The notes below the pieces were generated by a model. It was given only the letters and a program-made list of their open reading frames with translations, ran no database searches and had not been told where the DNA came from. From Nocardioides silvaticus (GTDB taxonomy: Bacteria > Actinomycetota > Actinomycetes > Propionibacteriales > Nocardioidaceae): a DNA stretch of 64,000 nucleotides. The stretch spans positions 620,001-684,000 of the forward strand of contig NZ_QGDD01000001.1 of the NCBI RefSeq assembly GCF_003160695.1. Direction: 5' to 3'. Shown here piece by piece: positions 16,227 through 25,171 of the stretch. Position numbers and translations under genes: made by a program. The first letter of the stretch is position 1; the number at the start of each line of letters is the position of its first letter.

Positions 16227-17564
16227 TCAGTCCGTCTTCTGGTAGGGCTGCCCGTCGGCCGCCGGAGCGCGGACCCGGCCGACGAACCCGGCCACCGCGA
16301 TGATCGTGGCGATGTAGGGCAGAGCGGAGAGCAGGTCGCCGGGCACCTTCTCGTCGAGGATGCTCAGCTGGTCCTTGAGGTTGCGCAGGAACCCGAACAT
16401 CACCGCGGCAAGTGCGGCGTAGATCGGGTGCCAACGGCCCATGATCACGGCGGCGAGCGAGATGAAGCCGAGACCGGCGGTCATCTCCTTGTCGAAGGCG
16501 CCGGTGCTCAGCGTGAACGACGCACCGCCCAGTCCGGCGAACACGCCACCGAGCAGCACGGCCTGCCACCGGATGCGGATCGGGTCCACGCCCACGGTGT
16601 CGGCCGCCTTGGGGTGCTCGCCCACCGAGCGGACCCGCAGGCCCCACCGCGTCTGGAACAGCAGGAACCAGACCGCGGGCACCGAGAGGTAGGCGAGGTA
16701 GACCAGCAGCGTCTGCCCGAAGAGCGCCTCGCCGATGTAGGGGATCTCGTGGAGGACGGGGATGTCGACCGACTGGAGCAGCTCGGGGTTGTTGAACTGG
16801 TCGTTGCGGTCGTTGGGGATCTGGCCGAGCAGGAAGCTGGTGATGCCGTAGCCGAAGGCGACCAGCACGACGCCGACGACCACCTGGTCGACGTGGTAGC
16901 GCAGCGAGAAGAACGCGAGCATCGCCGCGACGCCCACCCCCGCCAGGACACCACCGAGCAGGCCGAACACCGGGCACCAGAACAGCGGGATCGCCGCGAG
17001 CGAGACGACCGCGAAGCTGGAGAACACCGACCCGAAGAAGGCGCCGGCGATGAACTGACCCTCGATCGCGATGTTGACGACGCCCGCACGCTCGCACAGC
17101 ACACCCGCGAGGGCGCCGAACACCAGCGCGGTGGCGATCCGGATCGTGCCCGGGATCGGGTTGGTCATGGCCGGGGCGAACGCACCGCTCGGATCCGCGT
17201 AGGCCCACATCAGGAACGCGCCGTAGAAGCCGAGCCCGACCACGACGGCGATCAGGACGCCCTTCCAGCCGCGGGGATAGAGGTTGGCGACCGCGAGCAG
17301 GAGCGCGACAGCGGTCAGGCCGACGGCAACCCACGAGACGATGCTGCCGTCGAACTCCACCGGCGGGTTGTCCTTGGTGCGCGGCCCCTTGAACAGGTGG
17401 GCGACCGTGGGGTCGTCGATCTCGAGCTTGAACCAGACCTCGGCGAGGAGGACCAGGGCCAGGACGACGATCAGCTTGATCTGCCGTCGTACGTCGGCGC
17501 GGTCGCGCACCCTCGGCTCGGGCTCGGACGCGGCGGGCGTCGGCGTCTCGATGACGTCGGTCAT
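16227..17564 (-). CDS. Nucleoside ABC transporter permease (BmpA-type system, NupQ-like)
   Basis: A 445-residue inner-membrane permease of the BPD_transp_2 family. A hydrophilic N-terminus (1-28) precedes a first helix (LIVVLALVLLAEVW), a soluble stretch, then about nine more helices. The conserved GVVNIAIEGQFIAGAFFG segment and RVRSVGEHPKAADTVGVDP loop are typical of nucleoside/sugar permeases. The ATG at 17564 overlaps the upstream permease's stop by 4 bp. The N-terminal extension with two extra helices makes it longer than the usual ~320 residues. It pairs with the other permease in the same operon. Confidence 0.88.
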   Translation of the reverse strand: MTDVIETPTPAASEPEPRVRDRADVRRQIKLIVVLALVLLAEVWFKLEIDDPTVAHLFKGPRTKDNPPVEFDGSIVSWVAVGLTAVALLLAVANLYPRGWKGVLIAVVVGLGFYGAFLMWAYADPSGAFAPAMTNPIPGTIRIATALVFGALAGVLCERAGVVNIAIEGQFIAGAFFGSVFSSFAVVSLAAIPLFWCPVFGLLGGVLAGVGVAAMLAFFSLRYHVDQVVVGVVLVAFGYGITSFLLGQIPNDRNDQFNNPELLQSVDIPVLHEIPYIGEALFGQTLLVYLAYLSVPAVWFLLFQTRWGLRVRSVGEHPKAADTVGVDPIRIRWQAVLLGGVFAGLGGASFTLSTGAFDKEMTAGLGFISLAAVIMGRWHPIYAALAAVMFGFLRNLKDQLSILDEKVPGDLLSALPYIATIIAVAGFVGRVRAPAADGQPYQKTD

Positions 17565-18802
17565 GCCGTGGCTCCCTTCGCCTCGGCGGCTGCTTGCTCG
17601 GCGCGCTCGGGCTTGTCGCCGTTCCGGCGCCGTCGGACCCGGGCGAGACCGCGGACGAGAGCGGGTGCGGCGACGAAGAGCACGATCAGCGCCTGCACCA
17701 CCTGGATCAGCTCGGGCGGCACGCCGGCCGAAGTCTGCATGCCGAGGCCGCCGGCGGACAGCGCACCGAACAGCAGGCCTGCCAGCACCGTGCCGAGCGG
17801 TGTCGCGCGACCCAGCAACGCGACCGTGATCGCGTCGAAGCCGACCGAGCCGACCACCTGGTCGGTGACCGACTGCTGCAGCCCGAGGAGGGTCATGGTG
17901 ATGGCGAGGCCGGACAGCAGACCCGCGATCGCCATCGTCGCGATGTAGACCTTCGCGACGCTCATGCCGGCGGTTCGGGAGGCCTCGGGGTTGGCGCCGA
18001 CCGCCCGCATCTCGAAGCCGAGCCGGCTCCGCTCCAACAGCCACCACACGCCGAGCGCGGCCAGCAGTGCGAGCGGGATGCCGAGGTGCAGCCCCGCGAT
18101 CGTGGGGTACGTCGCGTTCTCCGCAGGCGGCGGGCTCAGCAGGTTGTCGCTGCCCGGCCGCTGGAACGACTCCTTGGCCAGGAAGTACAGAACGGTGAAC
18201 CGGCCGATCTGGTTGAGCATGATCGTGGTGATGACCTCGTGGGCGCCGGTCTGGGCCTTGAGGACGCCGACGATGCCGCCCCAGATCGCGGCGGCGGCCA
18301 TGCCCGCGGCGACGGCCACGACCAGGTGGATGCCCGGGGGCAGGTCGTAGGTGAAACCGACGTATCCGCAGGCGAGGGCACCGACCAGCATCTGACCGGT
18401 CGCGCCGATGTTGAAGAGCCCGGCTCGGAACGCGAGCGCCACGCCGAGACCGGCGCAGATCAGCGGCGCCGAGCGCTCGAGGGTGCGCTCGAGGGCGGAG
18501 CCGGACCCCACCGCACCGCGGACCAGCGCGGTGTAGGCGTCCCACACCGCTCCGAACGAGTGCCGGATCACGTCGCCTGCGTAGACGAAGAAGGAACCGG
18601 GGTTGCTGAACAGGCCGTCCAGCGCCTCGATGACGTCGTCGTCGGAGATCGCGATGAGGAACGCTCCGACCAGCAGCGCCAGCACGATCGCCAGCGCGGT
18701 GTCGCGGACCGTCGGTAGCCAGGACCGGAGGTCCCGTCCCTTCGGCTCCTCCTCGGTCTCGGGGACGACTGCATCCGGGGTCGGTGACATCGCCGCCATC
18801 AC
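17561..18802 (-). CDS. Nucleoside ABC transporter permease (NupP-like)
   Basis: A 413-residue permease of the BPD_transp_2 family with about ten membrane helices. It carries the conserved FRAGLFNIGATGQMLVGAL segment and the EMRAVGANPEASRTAGMSV cytoplasmic loop that contacts the ATPase. It starts at GTG 18802 or the adjacent ATG 18799, both overlapping the ATPase gene's stop, and ends with the 4-bp overlap to the second permease. The C-terminus is a basic tail. It forms the heterodimeric pore for the nucleoside importer. Confidence 0.88.
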   Translation of the reverse strand: MMAAMSPTPDAVVPETEEEPKGRDLRSWLPTVRDTALAIVLALLVGAFLIAISDDDVIEALDGLFSNPGSFFVYAGDVIRHSFGAVWDAYTALVRGAVGSGSALERTLERSAPLICAGLGVALAFRAGLFNIGATGQMLVGALACGYVGFTYDLPPGIHLVVAVAAGMAAAAIWGGIVGVLKAQTGAHEVITTIMLNQIGRFTVLYFLAKESFQRPGSDNLLSPPPAENATYPTIAGLHLGIPLALLAALGVWWLLERSRLGFEMRAVGANPEASRTAGMSVAKVYIATMAIAGLLSGLAITMTLLGLQQSVTDQVVGSVGFDAITVALLGRATPLGTVLAGLLFGALSAGGLGMQTSAGVPPELIQVVQALIVLFVAAPALVRGLARVRRRRNGDKPERAEQAAAEAKGATA

Positions 18803-20325
18803 GCCACCTCCGTTCCGTCGGGCCCTCCGGGCACAGCGCCGGCCATCAGCAGGCCGAGCTGCTCCCGCGGGGTCTCGGGCGAGACCGTCGCCACGATCCG
18901 GCCGTCGTACATCACCGCGATCCGGTCGGACAACGCGTAGATCTCCTCCAGCTCGGTCGAGACGATGACGACCGCGGTGCCGCGGTCCCGCTCGGCGATG
19001 ATCCGCTTGTGGATGAACTCGATGGAGCCCACGTCGACCCCGCGGGTCGGCTGGGAGGCGATCAGCACCTTCAGCGGTCGTGAGAACTCCCGTGCGACGA
19101 CCACCTTCTGCTGGTTGCCGCCCGACAGCGAGGCGACCGGCGTGTCGGCCGACTCGGTGCGGATGTCGAACTCCTCGATCCGCGCCTTCGCGTTCGCAGC
19201 GATCTTGTCGAGCTTGAGTGCAGGTCCCGACGAGAACTCGTCGGTCCGGTAGAGGTCGAGGACCAGGTTCTCGCGCACGCTGAAGGTGCCGACGTACCCG
19301 TCGTGCGAGCGATCCTCGGGGATGTACCCGATGCCCTCCTCCAGGCTCTGGCGCGGGCCGTGCCTGCTGATGTCCTTGCCGTTGAGCGAGATCCGGCCGG
19401 CGTCGGGCTTGACCAGTCCCAGCAGGGACTTGATCAGCTCGGTCTGGCCGTTGCCCTGGACACCTGCGATGCCGAGCACCTCGCCGGCACGCGCCTCGAA
19501 GGACACGTCCTTGACGACGAGGTGGCCGCGCGGGTCGACGACGCTGATGCCCTCGGCCTTCAGCACGGGCTCGCCCACGTTCGCGGCCTCCTTGCCGACG
19601 ACCAGCTGCACGTCGCGACCGACCATCATCTCGGCCAGCTCGTTCTCGCTCGCCGAGGGTGGGGCGGTGCCGACGACCTTGCCCCGCCGGATGACGCTGA
19701 TCTTGTCGCCGATCTCCTTCACCTCGCGCAGCTTGTGGGTGATGAAGATGATGGAGGTGCCCTGAGCCTTGAGCTCACGCATGATGCCCATCAGCTCCTC
19801 GATCTCCTGCGGCGTCAGCACGGCAGTCGGCTCGTCGAGGATGAGGATCTTGGCGTGGCTGGCCAGGGCCTTGAGGATCTCGACCCGCTGCTGCACGCCG
19901 ACGGGGATGTCCTCGACCAGCGCGTCGGGGTCGACGTGGAGGCGGTAGCGGTCGGAGAGCTCCCGCACCTGCTTGCGAGCGGCGCGCCGGTTGAGCACAC
20001 CGGCGCCGCGGGTCTGCTCGTGCCCGAGCATGACGTTCTCGGCCACGGTGAAGACGGGCACCAGCATGAAGTGCTGGTGGACCATGCCGATCCCGGCCGC
20101 GAGCGCGTCGCCGGGACCGTCGAACGTGACCGGCTCACCGTCGAGCAGGATCTCGCCCTCGGTCGGGGTCAGCAGCCCGTAGAGCATGTTCATCAGCGTC
20201 GACTTGCCGGCGCCGTTCTCCCCGAGCAGGCAATGGATCTCACCCGGTTCGACCACCAGGTCGATGCTGTCGTTGGCGGTGAAGGATCCGAACCTCTTGG
20301 TCAGACCCTTGATCTCGAGTCGCAT
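18799..20325 (-). CDS. Nucleoside ABC transporter, duplicated ATP-binding protein (NupO-like)
   Basis: A 508-residue fused double ATPase. Module 1 has Walker A GENGAGKST at 35-43 and Walker B ILILDEPTAVLTP. Module 2 has GVQGNGQTE, in which the lysine is absent, the usual asymmetry of BmpA-type and sugar importers, plus signature LSGGNQQKVVVAREF. Start choice: the ATG at 20325 begins MRLEIKGLTKRFG after AGGGGAC; an earlier in-frame start adds 18 non-conserved residues. It follows the binding-protein gene across a 111-bp spacer with a hairpin and is coupled to the permeases. Confidence 0.92.
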   Translation of the reverse strand: MRLEIKGLTKRFGSFTANDSIDLVVEPGEIHCLLGENGAGKSTLMNMLYGLLTPTEGEILLDGEPVTFDGPGDALAAGIGMVHQHFMLVPVFTVAENVMLGHEQTRGAGVLNRRAARKQVRELSDRYRLHVDPDALVEDIPVGVQQRVEILKALASHAKILILDEPTAVLTPQEIEELMGIMRELKAQGTSIIFITHKLREVKEIGDKISVIRRGKVVGTAPPSASENELAEMMVGRDVQLVVGKEAANVGEPVLKAEGISVVDPRGHLVVKDVSFEARAGEVLGIAGVQGNGQTELIKSLLGLVKPDAGRISLNGKDISRHGPRQSLEEGIGYIPEDRSHDGYVGTFSVRENLVLDLYRTDEFSSGPALKLDKIAANAKARIEEFDIRTESADTPVASLSGGNQQKVVVAREFSRPLKVLIASQPTRGVDVGSIEFIHKRIIAERDRGTAVVIVSTELEEIYALSDRIAVMYDGRIVATVSPETPREQLGLLMAGAVPGGPDGTEVA

Positions 20326-20381
20326 GGGGTCCCCTGTCCGACGCTGGTCACGGGCGGCTGGCTGCTCGGTGGCGAGCAAAG

Positions 20382-20421
20382 ACGGCAGGTCGGGGAGGAG
20401 TGCTCCACCCCGACCTGCCGT
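20382..20421 (-). terminator. Hairpin between bmpA-like gene and transporter ATPase (attenuator)
   Basis: A perfect 14-bp inverted repeat (20382-20395 ACGGCAGGTCGGGG with 20408-20421 CCCCGACCTGCCGT) lies 15 bp after the binding-protein stop. On the minus strand it is followed by CTTTG only, a weak U-run. Such partial terminators or RNA-protecting stems after a binding-protein gene let it be expressed above the membrane components. Confidence 0.65.
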
Positions 20422-20436
20422 TCAATCTAGTGGCGA

Positions 20437-21534
20437 TCAGCCGACGCTGATCTCACCGCTGATGATCGCCGCCTTGAGCTCCTCGATCTTCGCGGAGAGC
20501 TCCTCGTCGATGTCAGCCTGCGGGCCGTACGGCGCCAGGCTCACTCCGCCGTTCTCGAGCGTGCCGCTGTACAGCTCGTTGCTGAACCCGCCGCTGGCGG
20601 AGTCCAGGATCGCCTGGTCGACCGCGACGTCCATGCCCTTGACGACCGACGTCAGCAGCGAGTCGCAGTACTCGGCGGCCGAGACACAGCCGTCGGTGTC
20701 GACCCAGATGCCCCAGACGCCCGCGTCCTGGGCGGCCTGGAGGCCACCGAGGCCGGCAGGACCGGCGACCGGGAAGATCACGTCGGCGCCCTGGTTGATG
20801 AACTCCTCGGCCAGCGACTGACCGACGGTCTTGTCCTCGAAGGACTCGGTGAACGAACCGTCCGTGCCGTCCCAGCCGAGGACCTGGACGTCGGCGCCGT
20901 TCTCCTCGTTGTAGTGCTCGACACCCTGCAGGAAGCCGGTCATGAAGATCGTCACGGTCGGGATGTTGAGCCCACCGAAGGTGCCGACGACGCCCGACTC
21001 GGACTTGGCGGCGGCGAGGTAACCGGCCAGGAAGGACGGCTCGGCGGTGTTGAAGGTCAGGCCCTTGAGGTTGGCCGGAGCCTTCTCGTAGGCGAAGTCG
21101 ACGATGGCGAAGTCGACGTTCTTGGACTTCTTGGCGGCAGCGAGGGTCGCGTCACCGAGCAGGAACCCGACCGTGGTGATCTGGTTGCAGCCCTCGTCGA
21201 CGAGCGACTGGATGTTGTCCTCGAACTGCGACGGGTCGGTGGACTCCGCCTCCGCGGTCTGGACCCCGTAGGTCTCGGCGGCGGACTCGAGGCCGTCGTG
21301 CGAGGTCTGGTTGAACGACTTGTCGTCGAAGCCGCCCGAGTCGGAGACCATGCAGGCCTTGAAGTCGGGGTACTGCTCAGCGGCCTCGGTCGGGCTGGAC
21401 TCCTCGGTGACGCTCGGCGAGTCGCTGGCAGTGCCGCCCTCGTTGTCGTCCCCGTCGTCCTCGCGGTCACCACACGCCGTCAGGGCGAGCGTCGCGATGA
21501 TCCCCACCGCAGCGATTCGAGCCGTTCTCTTCAC
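20437..21534 (-). CDS. BMP family nucleoside-binding lipoprotein
   Basis: A 365-residue substrate-binding lipoprotein, the first gene of the nucleoside import operon. The signal peptide ends in lipobox LTAC (C21), followed by an acidic Asp/Glu/Ser linker. The PnrA/BmpA fold follows, with motifs KACMVSDSGGFDDKSFNQ and VGQSLAEEFINQGADVIFPV. The product would bind nucleosides outside the membrane and deliver them to the two permeases. The gene order binding protein, ATPase, two permeases, cytidine deaminase, thymidine phosphorylase supports pyrimidine nucleosides as cargo, although the family also takes purines. Confidence 0.92.
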   Translation of the reverse strand: MKRTARIAAVGIIATLALTACGDREDDGDDNEGGTASDSPSVTEESSPTEAAEQYPDFKACMVSDSGGFDDKSFNQTSHDGLESAAETYGVQTAEAESTDPSQFEDNIQSLVDEGCNQITTVGFLLGDATLAAAKKSKNVDFAIVDFAYEKAPANLKGLTFNTAEPSFLAGYLAAAKSESGVVGTFGGLNIPTVTIFMTGFLQGVEHYNEENGADVQVLGWDGTDGSFTESFEDKTVGQSLAEEFINQGADVIFPVAGPAGLGGLQAAQDAGVWGIWVDTDGCVSAAEYCDSLLTSVVKGMDVAVDQAILDSASGGFSNELYSGTLENGGVSLAPYGPQADIDEELSAKIEELKAAIISGEISVG

Positions 21535-21643
21535 GGCGTCCTCCTGGATTCAATCCTCGTCACGCCCCAGGGCGGGGCATCCCGAGCACCCTAACGGCGA
21601 GTTTCGGTGCGAGGGGCACTTGCAACGGAAATTTCTGAGGTTG

Positions 21644-22852
21644 TTACCGAGCGGTGACCAGGGTGCGTACGGCCACAGCGGCCAGCACGCGTGCCCCGAT
21701 GGCCACGGACTGCTCGTCGACGCGCAGGTCGCCCTGGTGCAGGTCGTACGTCGGCCCGCCGGGCGTGCGCGTCCCGAGGCGGAACATCGCTCCCGGCACC
21801 CCGGCGAGGTACCAGCCGAAGTCCTCGCCGCCCAGGCTCTGGGGCACCTCGGTGCGGTGGTGCGGGCCGAGCACCGCGTCGACCGCGGCGTTGACGATCC
21901 GGGCGCTCGCGGCGTCGTTGACCACGGGCGGGACGCCCTGGAGGTAGTCGACCGCCGCGGTGACGCCGTAGGGCCGGACGATGTCGAGGACGGCCTCCCG
22001 GACCACGGCCTCGACGCCGGCCCACGCGACGGAGTCGAGGATGCGGACGGTGCCGGCCGCGATGCCCTGGTCGGGGATCACGTTGGGCGCGGCGCCCGCG
22101 CGGAGCACGCCCCAGACCACGCTGACGCCGGCGCGCGGATCCATCCGGCGGCTGAGCACCGCGGGCAGCTCGCTGGTGATCTTGGCGAGCGCGAACGTGA
22201 GGTCGCCGGTGAGGTGCGGGCGCGAGGTGTGGCCGCCGGTGCCTTCGAGCCGGACCTCGATCCGGTCGGCGGCGCTGGTGATCGGGCCGGTGCGGACGCC
22301 GATCGTGCCGACGTCGACCGCCGGCTCGGTGTGGAGCGCGTAGATCCGCTCGACCTCCTCGAGCGCGCCGTGGTTGACCAGGTGGACCGCCCCGCCGGGC
22401 ATGACCTCCTCGGCGGGCTGGAAGAGCAGCCGCACCCGGCCGGGCAGCTGTCCGCGGTCGTGCAGCTCGGCGAGCGCGTGCGCGGCGCCGACGAGCGCGG
22501 AGGTGTGGACGTCGTGCCCGCAGGCGTGGGCGACGCCGGGGACGGTGCTCGTCCACGGGTCCTGGGTCAGGTCGTGGACCGGGAGCGCGTCGAGGTCCGC
22601 CCGCAGGGCGACCACCCGCTCCCCCTCGCCGATCTCGGCGAGCGCTCCGCTGCGTTGGGAGACGGTGACCCGGAAGCCGAGGTGGCCGAGGACCTCGACC
22701 ACCCGGTCCGTCGTACGACGCTCCTCCCAGGACAGCTCGGGGTGCCGGTGCAGGTCGCGGCGCAGGTCGACCAGGTCGTCGGCGTGCTTCTCGACGACGG
22801 TGTTGATCACGCGCTCGGCGCTGTCCACGGCGTTGGGGTCGGGAGTGGTCAT
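21644..22852 (-). CDS. M20D-family amidohydrolase
   Basis: A 402-residue zinc amidohydrolase of the M20D (hippurate/IAA-amino-acid hydrolase-like) group. HPELSWEE, the metal-site HACGHDVHTS, QPAEE and LHTEP are the expected catalytic and ligand segments. The dimerisation (lid) domain follows (GTGGHTSRPHLTGDLTFALA), and the final ligand motif is SLGGEDFGWYL. It starts at the ATG at 22852; upstream in-frame sequence belongs to another frame of the next gene. It stands alone, 109 bp from the binding-protein gene and 91 bp from the ScyD-like gene. The substrate is an N-acyl amino acid or similar, not identifiable here. Confidence 0.9.
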   Translation of the reverse strand: MTTPDPNAVDSAERVINTVVEKHADDLVDLRRDLHRHPELSWEERRTTDRVVEVLGHLGFRVTVSQRSGALAEIGEGERVVALRADLDALPVHDLTQDPWTSTVPGVAHACGHDVHTSALVGAAHALAELHDRGQLPGRVRLLFQPAEEVMPGGAVHLVNHGALEEVERIYALHTEPAVDVGTIGVRTGPITSAADRIEVRLEGTGGHTSRPHLTGDLTFALAKITSELPAVLSRRMDPRAGVSVVWGVLRAGAAPNVIPDQGIAAGTVRILDSVAWAGVEAVVREAVLDIVRPYGVTAAVDYLQGVPPVVNDAASARIVNAAVDAVLGPHHRTEVPQSLGGEDFGWYLAGVPGAMFRLGTRTPGGPTYDLHQGDLRVDEQSVAIGARVLAAVAVRTLVTAR

Positions 22853-22943
22853 CTCACGCACGAGCCTAGTCCTGCCGACCTGCGGGTGGCCCGCCCGGAG
22901 GGATCCGGACGGGCCACGCGCGGGTGCTGCAGGGTGTGCTGGG

Positions 22944-24047
22944 TCAGCGCTTGTAGCGGACCACCTTGCCTGCGGGGACGTCGCCCGGCTCGCCCGAGAG
23001 GCCGGTGAGCACGTTCTCCGTGGTGTAGAGGTGGCGACCCTTGATCTCGACGGCCGCGGGCAGCGGCACCTCGAGGTAGGTGCTCGGCTCGCCGCCACCG
23101 GCCGGGATCCGCGTGATCTTGCCGGCGAACAGCTCGGACACGTAGACGTCGCCGTTCGGCGCCACGTCGAGGCCCGTCGCGCTGACCAGGCCGGAGGCGA
23201 CCTCAGCGACCTCGCCGCTCGCCGGGTCGACGGTGAACACCCCACCGGGGACGGTGCCGTCCTCGGGACCGCCCGGGAGGCTGGTGACGTAGAGCAGCCC
23301 GTCGGGGCCCATCTCGACGTCGGTGGGCACCGGCTCGAAGTTGTAGTCGTGGCCGACCGAGCACTCGGGGAAGCCGAGTCCCTCGGCGACCTCTGCGGTG
23401 ATCTCCACCGGGATGGGCGGCAGCACGGCCACCGACTCGACCGAGCCGTTGCGGCCGACGCGGAGGATCGTGTTGCCGGCCGCGTCGGCGACGTAGGCCT
23501 GACGACCGACGGCCGCGGTGCCGTAGGGGTGCGACTCCACGATGCCCTCGTACTGCGGCGGCAGGGTGCCCTCACCGGTCGGGAACTGGGATGCGCACTC
23601 CTCCGACACGGTCGGGGCGCCGTAGGTCACGTCACCGTCGGGGTTCTCGGCCTTCTCGAACTTGCCGAGGTTGGCGACCGCGCTGCGCTCGCCCTTCCAG
23701 GTCCGGCGCATCAAGGTGGCGCCGTGCACGAACCAGGCGCCGGTCCGATCCACGGCGATGGCGCCGACCTCGCGCTGCTTGGCGGACTGGAAGATGACCT
23801 CGGCCTTCTTGCCGGGCTTCTTCAGGTAGAGGGTGCCGGCGAAGTTGGCGCTGTAGACGACGGCGTCCTTCGCGGTGACGTCGACGCTCAGCGGCGACAG
23901 CAGCTTCTTCGCGACGGCGTTCGGAGCACCCGGCGCGGCGGACGTGGCGGTCGCCTCGGGTGCGACCGTCACCGCGAGCGCCGCGGCGGCCGCCACTCCG
24001 GCGGCGACGAGACGTCGAGCAGGGATGGATGGAGACACGATTTTCAC
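22944..24047 (-). CDS. Secreted ScyD/ScyE-type beta-propeller protein
   Basis: A 367-residue secreted protein. An Ala-rich signal peptide (about 1-35) is followed by NHL/SMP-30-like propeller repeats: AVDRTGAWFVHG, AYVADAAGNTILRVGRNG, DVEMGPDGLLYVTSLPGG and DVAPNGDVYVSELFAGKITR. This pattern is annotated in actinobacteria as ScyD/ScyE family, named after cyanobacterial scytonemin genes but not evidence of scytonemin synthesis. GAGAGGTG precedes the ATG by about 7 nt. It has its own promoter region (24048-24180). Function unknown; probably an extracytoplasmic binding protein. Confidence 0.8.
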   Translation of the reverse strand: MKIVSPSIPARRLVAAGVAAAAALAVTVAPEATATSAAPGAPNAVAKKLLSPLSVDVTAKDAVVYSANFAGTLYLKKPGKKAEVIFQSAKQREVGAIAVDRTGAWFVHGATLMRRTWKGERSAVANLGKFEKAENPDGDVTYGAPTVSEECASQFPTGEGTLPPQYEGIVESHPYGTAAVGRQAYVADAAGNTILRVGRNGSVESVAVLPPIPVEITAEVAEGLGFPECSVGHDYNFEPVPTDVEMGPDGLLYVTSLPGGPEDGTVPGGVFTVDPASGEVAEVASGLVSATGLDVAPNGDVYVSELFAGKITRIPAGGGEPSTYLEVPLPAAVEIKGRHLYTTENVLTGLSGEPGDVPAGKVVRYKR

Positions 24048-24180
24048 CTCTCGGGGGTTTGATGCATCGAGCCGCGGACGCTACGTCAGCGATCCGGGCC
24101 GCACCCCGTTGTTGGTAAAGAAATCATCCTCAGGACTGATCGGGACCCTCCCAGAGCAGGAGACGACCGCGCGTGCGGGG

Positions 24181-25164
24181 TCAGTCGGCGTCGTACGCCG
24201 CGAGGATGCGGTCGGCCGCGAGCGGTGCGGTCAGGTCGCCGGACAGCACGGCAGCGCGCACCTCGTCCTGCACCGCGCGCACCCCGGGTGAGTGACGGAG
24301 CCGCTGGTCGAGCTCGTCGCGGACCAGCGCCCAGGTGAAGTCGAGCTGCTGCTCGGCGCGCTTGGCCGTCAGCCCGCCGGCGCCGAGGTGCTCGCGGTGG
24401 TCGAGCACGCGCTGCCAGACGTCGTCGACGCCGACGTCCTCGAGCGCGGAGCAGGTGACGACGGGCGGCGCCCACTCGTCGTGGCCGCGCACCAGGCGCA
24501 GGGCGCCGGCGAGCTCGCGCGCCGCCCCCCTGGCCTCCTTCTCGCGGTCGCCGTCGGCCTTGTTGACCGCGATGACGTCGGCGATCTCGAGGATGCCCTT
24601 CTTGATGCCCTGGAGCTGGTCGCCGGTGCGGGCCAAGGTGAGGAAGAGGAAGGTGTCGACCATGCCGGCGACGGTGATCTCGGACTGACCCACGCCGACG
24701 GTCTCGACCAGGATCACGTCGTACCCGGCGGCCTCGAGCACCGCCATCGCCTGGGTGGTCGCCCGGGCCACGCCGCCGAGGGTGCCGGCCGACGGACTGG
24801 GCCGGATGAATGCGTCGGGGTCGACGGACAGGCGGGCCATCCGGGTCTTGTCGCCGAGCACCGAGCCCCCGGTGCGCACGCTGGACGGGTCCACCGCGAG
24901 GACGCCGACCCGGTGTCCTTCGGCCGTGAGCCGGCTGCCGAGCGCCTCGATGAACGTCGACTTGCCCACGCCGGGCACGCCGGAGATGCCGACGCGGACC
25001 GCCCGCCGGTGCTCCGGCTGGTCGGGGCCGGGGAGCGCCGTCAGCAGCTCGCGCGCCTGGTCGCGGTGCTTCGAGCTGGTCGACTCGACCAGCGTGATGG
25101 CGCGCGAGACCTGCGCCCGGCGGCCCTCCCGGATGCCTTCGAGCAGCTCCGCTACGTCCACCAT
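24181..25164 (-). CDS. meaB: Methylmalonyl-CoA mutase-associated GTPase MeaB
   Basis: A 327-residue G3E-family GTPase that guards methylmalonyl-CoA mutase: it gates adenosylcobalamin loading and helps replace damaged cofactor. Visible motifs are Walker A GVPGVGKST at 62-70, switch region DPSSVRTGGSVLGDKTRM, Walker B VILVETVGVGQSE, and base recognition NKAD. Length and all G motifs are normal. It begins 7 bp after the mutB stop, the third gene of the mutA-mutB-meaB operon. Confidence 0.95.
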   Translation of the reverse strand: MVDVAELLEGIREGRRAQVSRAITLVESTSSKHRDQARELLTALPGPDQPEHRRAVRVGISGVPGVGKSTFIEALGSRLTAEGHRVGVLAVDPSSVRTGGSVLGDKTRMARLSVDPDAFIRPSPSAGTLGGVARATTQAMAVLEAAGYDVILVETVGVGQSEITVAGMVDTFLFLTLARTGDQLQGIKKGILEIADVIAVNKADGDREKEARGAARELAGALRLVRGHDEWAPPVVTCSALEDVGVDDVWQRVLDHREHLGAGGLTAKRAEQQLDFTWALVRDELDQRLRHSPGVRAVQDEVRAAVLSGDLTAPLAADRILAAYDAD

Positions 25165-25171
25165 CGACCTG

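Noticed and set aside
22944..24047. ScyD-like gene considered as evidence for scytonemin biosynthesis
   Set aside because: None of the other scytonemin enzymes is present; the family name is used widely for secreted NHL-type propellers.
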